NCBI GenBank assembly: GCA_945482615.1
Contig: CALYRG010000001.1
Location: forward strand, 1 to 64,000
Direction: 5' to 3'
Length of the DNA stretch: 64,000 nucleotides
DNA from: an uncultured Clostridia bacterium
Lineage (GTDB): Bacteria; Bacillota; Clostridia; Oscillospirales; Oscillospiraceae
Below the pieces are notes generated by a model. That model was not told where the DNA came from, ran no database searches, and saw only the letters and a list, made by a program, of their open reading frames with translations. Positions 57,087 through 64,000 of the stretch are shown one piece after another (position 1 is the stretch's first letter; each line of letters opens with the position of its first letter). Made by a program: the position numbers and the translations under genes.

Positions 57087-59363
57087 TTAGGCGTTTGCGA
57101 ACTGGTTGAGGGTGGCGATGAGGCCGTCCAGATCGATGGCGCCGCCGGAGAAGGAGGCCAGGGACTTGATGGGCATGCCGTACATCATGGCTTCCATCAT
57201 CTCCGCGCCGCTTCCCAGAGGGTTGGGCTCGTCGGAGGGCTGGTCGGCGCCAAAGGCCTTGCCCATCTCGGCAACCATCTTGCCGGCCACGGCGGCGGTG
57301 CGGCTGTCCTTCAGCAGCTCACCCAGGGTGGTGGCGCCGGTGATGATCAGGGGCAGCTTCTTGGCGGTGGTGAAGGAGACCTCAGCGGTCAGCTTGATGT
57401 CGTTGCTGGCATGGCCCACCAGAACCTCGTAGGTGCCGGAGGGGGCGTACCAATCGCCCAGGCCCTCGTGATAGAAGGACAGAGCGCGAGCATCGATGAC
57501 CATGGAGGCGGTCTTGGTTTCGCCGGGCTGCAGGCTCAGCTTCTCAAAGCCCTTCAGCTCCTTGATGCAGCGGCCGGGCGTGCCGTTCTTGTCGGCAACA
57601 TACAGCTGCACCACTTCCTTGCCGGCCACCTTGCCGGTGTTGGTCACATCCACGCTGACGGTGACGGTGGTGTCATCGCTCATGGAGGGAGCGGACAGGC
57701 GGAGGTTGCTGTATTCAAAGGTGGTGTAGCTCAGGCCGTGGCCGAAGGCCCAGCGCACAGGCAGCTTCTTGGCCTCGTAGTAGCGGTAGCCCACGTAGAT
57801 GCCCTCGGCATAGTCCACGTTGAAGCCGTCGCCGGGGAAGTTCAGGTAGCTGGGGTTGTCCTCCAGGCGGTAGGGGAAGGACTCGGCCAGACGACCGCTG
57901 GGGTTGGCCTCGCCGTAGAGCAGGCGGTCGGTGGCCTCGCCCACGCCCTGGCCGCCCAGGTACATTTCCAGAACGGCAGCAACGCTGTCGGCCCAGGGGG
58001 CTTCCACGGGAGAGCCGTTGTGCAGCACCACCACGGTGTTGGGCTGAACCTTGGCCACTTCCTCAATGACCCGGTTCTGGCACACAGGCATGGCCATGCT
58101 CTTGCGGTCGTAGCCCTCGGACTCGATGACATCGGGCAGACCCGCAAAGATGACGGCCACATCGGCTTCCTGGGCAGCCTTCACGGCGGCAGCCAGCTCG
58201 GCTTCATCCAGCACATCGCCATCGAAGGGGAAGCCCTTGGTGTAGGTCACGTTCCGGCCCTTGGCCTGGGCGCTCTCCAAAGCGGAGGTCACCTTGCTGC
58301 AGTTGATGTGGCTGGAACCGCCGCCCTGGAACCGGGGCTTGGCAGCATACTCACCGATGTAGGCAATTTTCTTGCCGGCAGACAGGGGCAGGATGCCGTT
58401 GTTCTCCAGCAGGACGCCGCACTCGGTGGCGCAGTCGATGGCCTTGGCATGATCGGCATCCCGGTCAAACCTGGCCTCGGGGTGGCGGTGGTCAATGTAG
58501 GAGAAGGACACCCGCAGGATGTTCTCAACCGCCTTGTCCAGTTCCTTTTCGTCCAGTGTGCCGTTCTTCACAGCCTCCACGATCTTGCGGTCGTTGACGC
58601 CGCCGGAGGCGGGCATCTCCAGATCCAGACCGGCCTGAATGCCCTTGACCCGGTCGGCAACAGCGCCCCAGTCGGTCATGACATAGCCCTGGAAGCCCCA
58701 CTCGTCCCGGAGGATGTCGGTGAGCAGCTTCTTGTTCTCGGAGGCGTAGACGCCGTTGATCTTGTTGTAGGAGCACATCAGAGTCTTGGGCTGGGCCTCC
58801 TTCACGGCCATCTCAAAGCCGGTGAGGTAGATTTCCCGGAAGGCGCGCTCGGACAGGTTGGAGGAGCAGCTCATGCGGTTAAATTCCTGGTTGTTGGCGG
58901 CGTAGTGCTTCATGGAGGTGCCCACGTCCCAGCTCTGGACGCCCTTGATCTCGGCAATGGCCATCCGGCCGGTGAGGTAGGGATCCTCAGAGAAGTACTC
59001 AAAGTTACGGCCGCACAGGGGGGAGCGCTTGATGTTGGCGGCAGGTCCCAGCAGGATGCTGACGTTCTCCGCCTGGCACTCCTCGCCCAGGGTCTTGCCC
59101 ATGCTCTCCAGCATCTTCTCGTCCCAGCTGGATGCGGTGGCACAGGCAGCGGGGAAGCAGACAGCAACGATGCTCTCATTGAGGCCCAGGTGGTCACCCT
59201 CGGAGTCCTGCTTGCGCAGGCCGTGAGGGCCGTCGGACACCATCACATTGGGGATGCCCAGACGCTCCACACTCTTGAGGAACCAGAAGTCCTTGCCGGA
59301 GCACATACCGGCCTTCTCCTCCAGTGTCATCTGAGCCACGATTTCTTTGATGTTGCGGTTCAT
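57087..59363 (-). CDS. Glycoside hydrolase family 3 beta-glucosidase
   Basis: A 758-residue enzyme. N-terminal (alpha/beta)8 domain: MTLEEKAGMCSGKDFWFL, MVSDGPHGLRKQ, MKHYAANNQEFNR, and the nucleophile Asp in GFQGYVMTDWGAV (about residue 230). The alpha/beta sandwich (about 320-500) has VLLENNGILPL. A C-terminal fibronectin-III-like domain (about 600-680) has TVTVSVDVTNTGKVAGKEVVQLYV. No signal peptide, so cytoplasmic cleavage of imported beta-glucosides. The start is 24 bp after the GPH symporter stop. Confidence 0.94.
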   Translation of the reverse strand: MNRNIKEIVAQMTLEEKAGMCSGKDFWFLKSVERLGIPNVMVSDGPHGLRKQDSEGDHLGLNESIVAVCFPAACATASSWDEKMLESMGKTLGEECQAENVSILLGPAANIKRSPLCGRNFEYFSEDPYLTGRMAIAEIKGVQSWDVGTSMKHYAANNQEFNRMSCSSNLSERAFREIYLTGFEMAVKEAQPKTLMCSYNKINGVYASENKKLLTDILRDEWGFQGYVMTDWGAVADRVKGIQAGLDLEMPASGGVNDRKIVEAVKNGTLDEKELDKAVENILRVSFSYIDHRHPEARFDRDADHAKAIDCATECGVLLENNGILPLSAGKKIAYIGEYAAKPRFQGGGSSHINCSKVTSALESAQAKGRNVTYTKGFPFDGDVLDEAELAAAVKAAQEADVAVIFAGLPDVIESEGYDRKSMAMPVCQNRVIEEVAKVQPNTVVVLHNGSPVEAPWADSVAAVLEMYLGGQGVGEATDRLLYGEANPSGRLAESFPYRLEDNPSYLNFPGDGFNVDYAEGIYVGYRYYEAKKLPVRWAFGHGLSYTTFEYSNLRLSAPSMSDDTTVTVSVDVTNTGKVAGKEVVQLYVADKNGTPGRCIKELKGFEKLSLQPGETKTASMVIDARALSFYHEGLGDWYAPSGTYEVLVGHASNDIKLTAEVSFTTAKKLPLIITGATTLGELLKDSRTAAVAGKMVAEMGKAFGADQPSDEPNPLGSGAEMMEAMMYGMPIKSLASFSGGAIDLDGLIATLNQFANA

Positions 59364-59387
59364 ACAATACCTCCTGCTTATTTCAAA

Positions 59388-60764
59388 TTAATACTTGTTG
59401 ATCATCTGCGCCTCGGCCTCTTCCCGGCTCATTTCGCCGTTGTTGACCTTGGCCATCAGCTGTACGTCATGGTCGTTGAGCTTGTAGAAGTGCAGGATCA
59501 CCAGAGCAATGATGGTGCCGGCCAGAGGCAGAAGCTTGCTGCAGTTCCACATCTTCTGGGCAAAGTCGGCAGCCTGGACAGCACCCTCGCCCTCCACAAA
59601 GCCGATCAGGCCCAGCACCATAGCCCCAAAGGCGGTGACCAGAGCGGACTGCAGCTTGGCGAAGAAGGTCTGTGCGGCGAAGGTGATGCCGGGCAGGGAG
59701 TTGCCGGTCTTATACTGGCCGTACTCACAGCAGTCTGGGGTGAACATGAAGCCCAGCACGGTGGTGAAGCCGGCAGGGATGCAGGCCAGAACGCAGCCCA
59801 GCAGATACACAGGCAGATTCTGATAGCCCATGATCCAGGTGACGGCGATCAACACTGCGGAAGCAGCGGTGGCAAAGTAGTACACCTTGAACTTGTCCAC
59901 CTTCCGGCAGATCAGGGGGACGAACATGCCCAGCAGGATGGAGGGAAGCAATCCCAGAATGCCGGTGATGGACTGGATGGCCTCATTGCCCACGCAGTAG
60001 CGGGCGATGTACAGGCCCCACACGGAGCCCACGTTGGCAGTACCGATAATGAGGAAGGCCACGTAGTACAGCAGCAGATACTTGTTGTGCACCAGGTAGT
60101 TCATCATGTCCTTGATGCCCACGTCCTGATTCTGACCGGCCTCGGGGGCGCAGCGCTCCTTGGCGGTGAAGCAGATGGGAAGCATGGTGATGGCGCCCAC
60201 GATGGACAGCACCAGAACGGTGGAGGTCCAGCCGCCCAGCATGGAGCGGAAGGTAGGGATGATGACCATAACGATCAGCACGGCGATCATGGCGCAGACG
60301 CGGCCGATGGCGTTCATGGAGGTACGCTCACTCTGCACATCGGTGATGGTGGTGACGATACCGAAGATGGGCACATCACACAGGGTATAGGAGGTGTCCC
60401 ACAGCATGTAGGCGATGACGGCCCAGGTAACCTTCACCCAGGGCGCGGCGCCGTTGGGGATAGCGAACATCAGAACGGTGGCAACCGGAATGCCCACCAG
60501 GGAGATGCGCAGCCAGGGCAGGAACTTGCCCTTTTTGAACTGGATCTTGTCCATCAGACCGCCGAACAGAGGGTCGTTGACAGCGTCCCACACCTTCACG
60601 ATCAGGGCGATGACCGCAACTGCCGCCACGGAGATGCCCACGTCGGTGAAGTAGGTGTTCATGTACATGTAAATGAGCATGTAGAAGATGTTCTGGCCCA
60701 GGAAGTACAGGCCGTAGCTGGCCTTCTCCTTCCCGGTGACCATGCCGGTTTTCTGCTTTTGCAT
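59388..60764 (-). CDS. GPH family sugar:cation symporter (GH3 locus)
   Basis: A 458-residue twelve-helix transporter of the MelB family. KEKASYGLYFLGQNIFYMLIYMYMNTYFTDVG opens the protein and VKVWDAVNDPLFGGLMD holds the cation-site Asp. It probably brings in the beta-glucoside that the GH3 enzyme cleaves. AGGAGGC lies about nine bases upstream of the ATG. Divergent from the AraC gene at 60912. Confidence 0.92.
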   Translation of the reverse strand: MQKQKTGMVTGKEKASYGLYFLGQNIFYMLIYMYMNTYFTDVGISVAAVAVIALIVKVWDAVNDPLFGGLMDKIQFKKGKFLPWLRISLVGIPVATVLMFAIPNGAAPWVKVTWAVIAYMLWDTSYTLCDVPIFGIVTTITDVQSERTSMNAIGRVCAMIAVLIVMVIIPTFRSMLGGWTSTVLVLSIVGAITMLPICFTAKERCAPEAGQNQDVGIKDMMNYLVHNKYLLLYYVAFLIIGTANVGSVWGLYIARYCVGNEAIQSITGILGLLPSILLGMFVPLICRKVDKFKVYYFATAASAVLIAVTWIMGYQNLPVYLLGCVLACIPAGFTTVLGFMFTPDCCEYGQYKTGNSLPGITFAAQTFFAKLQSALVTAFGAMVLGLIGFVEGEGAVQAADFAQKMWNCSKLLPLAGTIIALVILHFYKLNDHDVQLMAKVNNGEMSREEAEAQMINKY

Positions 60765-60807
60765 TCTTGATTTGCCTCCTGAAATGATTGTTTTTTGATA
60801 GGCACTA

Positions 60808-60836
60808 TTGACATTATAAAAAAGAAAGTTTACAAT
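60808..60836 (+). promoter_or_regulatory. Promoter of the AraC gene (GH3 locus)
   Basis: Consensus TTGACA (60808-60813) and TACAAT (60831-60836) with a 17-bp spacer. Its -35 is only 44 bp from the symporter ATG, so the two divergent promoters must overlap. Confidence 0.85.
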
Positions 60837-60911
60837 TTATATATGATTTTCCAGAAAAATATCTTTCTTTTCAGTGGCCTATCCCACAAAAAACAGTGTA
60901 AGGATTTGTGC

Positions 60912-61709
60912 ATGATGACAGCTTCCACTTCTTCCCAGGCCCAGGACCGGCAGATCACCGCTTACGCGGACCAGGTGCTGCGCCGCTACTACGATAATTA
61001 CAACGGCAAGACCAAGGCATCCCTCCGGGACACCAACCGCCGGGCGGGGGAGAAAGCCATGATGGAGCCCATTGTCCGGGGAGATCTGGCGGCGGTTCGC
61101 GCCATGCAGGAACGGATGCTTCACTTCTCCCTGGATCGGGATGTGGGGCAGATGAGCTACAACAGCCTCCAGCAGCTGCGCTATACCGTTGTCAGCTGCA
61201 TCACGCTCTTCTGCCGGGCAGCTCTGGACGGCGGACTCCCGGAGCGGATTTCCTACGGTCTCAGTGACAGTCTGATCCAGACCGTGGATGAGCTGGATGA
61301 TGCCGCCGTAGGGCCTTTTCTGTGCGCAGCCATGCTGATCTTCACTGAGGCAGTACGGCAGAATCGATTTGCAGGCGGACACCCCACCCTGCGGCAGTGC
61401 CATGAGTATATCGCCGCCCACCTGGACGAGCCGATCCGCCTGTCTCAGCTGGCGGAGGCCTGCGGCAGGAACCCCCGATATCTTTCCGACCTTTTTGAAA
61501 AGGAGCTGGGCATCCGCCCCGCCGCCTATATCCGCAAATGCAAGCTGGAGGCAAGCCGCCAGGAGCTGCAATACACCCGGGAGAGCATTGCCACCATTGC
61601 CGACTACTACGCCTTCCCCAGTGCCAGCGCCTACTGCGCCCAGTTTAGGCAGGCCTACGGCATCACCCCCCAGCAATACAGAAAGCAGCCATTTACTTTC
61701 AAACGGTAA
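60912..61709 (+). CDS. AraC family transcriptional regulator (GH3 locus)
   Basis: A 265-residue protein. The C-terminal AraC domain is clear: LRQCHEYIAAHLDEPIRLSQLAEACGRNPRYLSDLFEKELGIRPAAYIRKCKL and the second HTH around IATIADYYAFPSASAYCAQFRQAYGITPQQYRK. The N-terminal part is helical, as in the AraC protein at 49580. ATG 60912 has AAGGA seven bases upstream; the frame is open further upstream but crosses the promoter. It is the probable regulator of the divergent symporter/GH3 operon. Confidence 0.9.
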   Translation: MMTASTSSQAQDRQITAYADQVLRRYYDNYNGKTKASLRDTNRRAGEKAMMEPIVRGDLAAVRAMQERMLHFSLDRDVGQMSYNSLQQLRYTVVSCITLFCRAALDGGLPERISYGLSDSLIQTVDELDDAAVGPFLCAAMLIFTEAVRQNRFAGGHPTLRQCHEYIAAHLDEPIRLSQLAEACGRNPRYLSDLFEKELGIRPAAYIRKCKLEASRQELQYTRESIATIADYYAFPSASAYCAQFRQAYGITPQQYRKQPFTFKR

Positions 61710-61720
61710 GGAGTATTTCT

Positions 61721-62182
61721 ATGACAGATCACGCAACGAAAGCCGCACAGCTGTTCCTGTCCGGCTGTAACTGTTCCCAGGCCGTGGTGGTGGCCTTCTG
61801 CGATGAAACCGGACTGGAGGAGGACTTTGCCAAAAGGCTCTCCTCCTCCTTTGGCGGCGGCATGGGCCGGATGCGGGAGGTCTGCGGCGCAGTCAGCGGT
61901 ATGCTGATGGTGCTGGGCCTGCTGTACGGCTATACCGACCCCGGGGAGGGGGACTGTGTCAAGCGGGAGCATTACAAGGCAGTGCAGTCTCTGGCCGCAC
62001 AGTTCCGGGAAGAAACCGGCTCCATCATTTGCCGGGAGATTCTGAAGAATCCTCCCGCCGATCCCAATCCCACCCCCCGGACTGCGGCGTTCTACCAAAA
62101 ACGCCCCTGCACCCGAATGGTGATGACCGCCGCCCGGATTCTGGATGCCTATATTGCGGAGCATCCCCGGGAAAATCAATAA
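61721..62182 (+). CDS. C_GCAxxG_C_C family putative redox protein
   Basis: A 153-residue protein with the Cys pattern of the C_GCAxxG_C_C family: GCNCSQAVVVAFCDETG, FGGGMGRMREVCGAVSGMLMVLG, a Cys in GDCVKREH and another near TRMVMTAARI. These cysteines may bind a metal or cluster. Family function is unknown, though a redox role is usually suggested. It begins 11 bp after the AraC gene with AAGGAG, so it may be co-transcribed. Confidence 0.9.
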   Translation: MTDHATKAAQLFLSGCNCSQAVVVAFCDETGLEEDFAKRLSSSFGGGMGRMREVCGAVSGMLMVLGLLYGYTDPGEGDCVKREHYKAVQSLAAQFREETGSIICREILKNPPADPNPTPRTAAFYQKRPCTRMVMTAARILDAYIAEHPRENQ

Positions 62183-62230
62183 TGTGCTTATCGGCGTAAG
62201 TCAGCAATATGGTGCTTTCGCCAATCCCTT

Positions 62231-62274
62231 GGCTCCACCTTTGGGGGAGCTGTCAGCTTCGCTGACTGAGGGGG
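62231..62274. repeat. Dispersed palindromic repeat (REP-like)
   Basis: The unit GGCTCCACCTTTGGGGGAGC forms one hairpin and GTCAG-CTTC-GCTGAC another, followed by TGAGGGGGTATCC. I recall near-identical copies in many genomes of this family, usually between genes. Confidence 0.65.
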
Positions 62275-62347
62275 TATCCTCTAAACTTTCAACTTTCAAT
62301 CTTCAACTACTCACCTGAGTCAATCCGATACGCATTCATAAAAACAG

Positions 62348-62387
62348 ACCGGCCACGAAACGAGTTGTCTCCGGCGACTCGCCGGTT
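62348..62387. repeat. 40-bp repeat, copy A
   Basis: Starts ACCGGCCACGAAACGAG and ends CCGGCGACTCGCCGGTT; the end is a hairpin (CCGGCG-ACT-CGCCGG). Matches copy B at 36 of 40 positions. Confidence 0.8.
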
Positions 62388-62453
62388 TTCGCCGCCCAAC
62401 CTTTTTGTGCTGCTTCGTTACCAAGCCGACCACCCAGGAGTCCCGGTTGACAC

Positions 62454-62493
62454 ACCGGCCTCGTAACGAATTGTCCCCGGCGACTCGCCGGTT
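62454..62493. repeat. 40-bp repeat, copy B
   Basis: Starts ACCGGCCTCGTAACGAA and ends in the same CCGGCG-ACT-CGCCGG hairpin. It lies 106 bp downstream of copy A in the same orientation, just before the capA-like promoter. Confidence 0.8.
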
Positions 62494-62518
62494 AACAGAT
62501 TGTTTTCATACTTTCCTC

Positions 62519-62547
62519 TTGTTTTGCGGCGGAAAATAGAGTATAAT
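62519..62547 (+). promoter_or_regulatory. Promoter of the CapA-like gene
   Basis: TTGTTT (62519-62524) and TATAAT (62542-62547), 17-bp spacer, about 55 bp before the ATG. Confidence 0.7.
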
Positions 62548-62602
62548 GTTCGTCGTCAACGAGAAATGATGCATCAATCCTGCTGCGAAAGGAGGCGGAG
62601 CC

Positions 62603-63940
62603 ATGGCCCTTCGGGATGAAGATATGGATAAGCGGAGAGAAAAGCGGGAAGCCATGCGCCGCAAGCAGCGCTCCGCTGCCCGGCGGATGCGTCTGACCCT
62701 GCTGGTCGCTCTGGTCATTCTGGGCCTGTGCGGCTACGGCATCTGGCAGCTGACCCAGAACGGAGAAGATGTCCAGGCCGCCGCCCCTACCCAGGCGACC
62801 CATCCTCCCACGGAGGCCACCGAGCCAACCCAGCGCAGCCCCCTGACCACCATCCACCTCCGGGCTGCCGGTGACCTGAATGTCACCGACAGCGTCGTCT
62901 CCTCCGGCATAGCCGTCAATGGCTATGATTTCAGCGGCGTTTTCAAGGACGTATCCTCCGTTCTGTCCGGCGCGGATCTGACCTTTATGAACTTTGAGGG
63001 CAATGCCTGCGGCGAGCCCTACGGCTCAGAGACCTCCTCCGCCCCCGTCCGTCTGCTGGATGACCTTCGGGCCTGCGGCGTGGATTTGCTGCAGGTAGCC
63101 AACTCCTGCGCCATCAACAACGGCATCAACGGTCTCACCGCCACCCTCAACAGCATCCGCTCCGCGGGCATTGAGCCGCTGGGTGCCTACGCCTCCTCCC
63201 GGGAGTATCAGGCTTCCAAGGGCTACACCATCGTGGAGGTCAAGGGCGTCAAGATTGCCTTTGTGGCCTTCACCAAGGGTCTCGGGGGCCGGGGTATGCC
63301 CGCCGGCAGCGAGAATCTGGTGAACCTTCTGTACGTGGACTACGATAACCTGTATCAGGAGATTGACAAGGACACCATCGAAACCGTGCTGAAAAACGTC
63401 CAGGCAGAGCGGCCTGATCTTACCGTCGCCCTGCTCCACTGGGGCAGCGAGTACAATGACGACATCAGCAAGACTCAGAAGTCCATCGCCAATCTGATGC
63501 TCAAGCGGGGCGTGGACGTGATTATCGGCACCCACCCCCATACCCTCCAGCCCATTGTGTTCGATCAGGCTGCCGGAACGCTGGTTGCCTACTCTCTGGG
63601 CGACTTCTTCGGCGATGCCGTCCGGGGCGCCACCAACTACTCCATCGTGCTGGATATTGAAGTCACCAAGGACACCACCACCGGTAAGACCCGGGTGACG
63701 GACTACAGCTACATTCCGATTTACACCGTCACGGAATCGGAGTGCCCGGATCAGAAGCGCCGGGTGGTGCGCATCCAAGGCGCCATGAAGGGCTACGGCC
63801 TGTATGATCCCACCGGAGAGAACACCTCCTACCCGGGCCGGTACCTGGACAGCATCACCCTGCAATGCTATGAAGGCATGAAATACGCCCTCCAGCGTAT
63901 CGAAGAGCGAATCGTCATGCCGGAGGAAAAGAGCAGCTGA
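62603..63940 (+). CDS. CapA family poly-gamma-glutamate synthesis-like protein
   Basis: A 445-residue protein. A basic N-terminus (KRREKREAMRRKQR) precedes one membrane helix (LTLLVALVILGLCGYGIW) and a Thr/Pro-rich linker. The outside domain is the metallophosphatase-like PGA_cap fold: LRAAGDLNVTDSV (DxN), TFMNFEGNACG, DLLQVANSCAINN, FTKGLGG, LLHWGSEYND and the metal-binding GTHPHTLQP. CapA proteins anchor or export capsule polymers, but many Firmicute members have no proven role. ATG 62603 follows GGAGG. It has its own promoter and terminator. Confidence 0.9.
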   Translation: MALRDEDMDKRREKREAMRRKQRSAARRMRLTLLVALVILGLCGYGIWQLTQNGEDVQAAAPTQATHPPTEATEPTQRSPLTTIHLRAAGDLNVTDSVVSSGIAVNGYDFSGVFKDVSSVLSGADLTFMNFEGNACGEPYGSETSSAPVRLLDDLRACGVDLLQVANSCAINNGINGLTATLNSIRSAGIEPLGAYASSREYQASKGYTIVEVKGVKIAFVAFTKGLGGRGMPAGSENLVNLLYVDYDNLYQEIDKDTIETVLKNVQAERPDLTVALLHWGSEYNDDISKTQKSIANLMLKRGVDVIIGTHPHTLQPIVFDQAAGTLVAYSLGDFFGDAVRGATNYSIVLDIEVTKDTTTGKTRVTDYSYIPIYTVTESECPDQKRRVVRIQGAMKGYGLYDPTGENTSYPGRYLDSITLQCYEGMKYALQRIEERIVMPEEKSS

Positions 63941-63948
63941 TACAGCCA

Positions 63949-63978
63949 TTCGGGGGCATACCGCCCCCGATTCTTTTC
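63949..63978 (+). terminator. Terminator of the CapA-like gene
   Basis: TCGGGGGC (63950-63957) pairs with GCCCCCGA (63963-63970), then TTCTTTTCG. Confidence 0.85.
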
Positions 63979-64000
63979 GCTTCTATGACCGTATTGATTA

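Larger units (their letters stand above)
62183..62518. other. Repeat-rich spacer
   Basis: About 340 bp without a gene. It contains a dispersed palindromic repeat at 62231-62274 and two copies of a 40-bp repeat (62348-62387, 62454-62493). The sequence between them has TTCAACTTTCAATCTTCAACT, a short-period tract. Confidence 0.7.

Noticed and set aside
57036-60770. A 1244-codon open frame on the plus strand, antisense to the GH3 and GPH genes.
   Set aside because: It is a shadow caused by high GC and codon bias. Its translation is His/Gly/Val-rich without domain structure, and both minus-strand genes are unmistakable.
62348-62493. A short CRISPR array.
   Set aside because: Only two units 106 bp apart with imperfect identity and no Cas genes in the window.

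Overview
The window reads as a chromosomal stretch of a GC-rich, spore-forming, anaerobic Firmicute, most likely a gut member of the Oscillospirales (Oscillospiraceae/Ruminococcaceae). The evidence is a clostridial-type rubrerythrin, a sporulation sigma-K gene with a hydrophobic pro-sequence, strong TTGACA/TATAAT promoters with 17-bp spacers, AGGAGG ribosome sites, TnpV and DUF6809 proteins typical of clostridial mobile elements, and a dispersed repeat that I recall from this group. There is no rRNA, no CRISPR array and no prophage. Two tRNA genes (Gln-UUG, Lys-UUU) lie at 19.2-19.36 kb. All calls come from reading the sequence; no database search was run.

Layout. 0-3.7 kb: end of a rubrerythrin gene, a DUF1508 protein, a lipoprotein, and a Y-family DNA polymerase/YolD pair. 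3.8-7.2 kb: a polar amino-acid ABC transporter operon with a ferredoxin-like protein and a cysteine-containing protein inserted between the ATPase and binding-protein genes. 7.2-13.3 kb: thioredoxin, AzlCD, MntP, a VanZ-like protein, and a DUF4358 lipoprotein/MBOAT/DHHW cell-surface acylation set. 13.4-19.1 kb: MATE and MFS transporters, an alpha/beta hydrolase, and the pseudouridine catabolic pair psuK-psuG. 19.2-24.8 kb: tRNAs, TetR and GNAT genes, a run of small membrane proteins, an ABC-transporter deletion scar, and a CBS-DRTGG pyrophosphatase. 24.8-28 kb: a second amino-acid ABC operon (minus strand) that also carries a TrpR-like regulator and an O6-alkylguanine methyltransferase. 28.2-30.5 kb: a beta-CASP metallo-hydrolase and intact sigK.

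The most unusual region is 30.3-40.1 kb. A 237-bp direct repeat (30345-30581 and 39856-40092), covering the sigK upstream region and its first 63 codons, brackets an AT-richer island of about 9.3 kb. The island carries a four-gene, translationally linked defence operon. Its first gene holds the SAM-binding half of an adenine methyltransferase. Its second is a 1372-residue GIY-YIG-like/SF2 helicase/NPPY methyltransferase protein. The third and fourth are a Cap4/DUF4297-like nuclease and a short SMC-like ATPase, resembling Lamassu/ABC-3C systems. DUF6809, TnpV and strong palindromes sit at the right end, but no recombinase is present. This arrangement recalls the skin elements that interrupt sigK in other spore-formers, except that here an intact sigK copy is kept.

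40.2-46 kb: a four-gene minus-strand operon with DegV, an ICMT-like membrane protein, a GH3-type acyl-adenylate synthetase and a 7TM/degenerate GGDEF/HD-GYP protein. 46-50.3 kb: a truncated GH20 gene, then a CE15-like esterase with a GPH sugar symporter and a divergent AraC regulator. 50.5-57 kb: a membrane diguanylate cyclase, a second MATE transporter, polyphosphate kinase and a phosphofructokinase. 57-61.7 kb: a GH3 beta-glucosidase with another GPH symporter and divergent AraC regulator. 61.7-64 kb: a C_GCAxxG_C_C protein, a repeat-rich spacer and a CapA-like protein. Together these genes suggest a plant-glycan-using, amino-acid-scavenging gut spore-former with c-di-GMP signalling.
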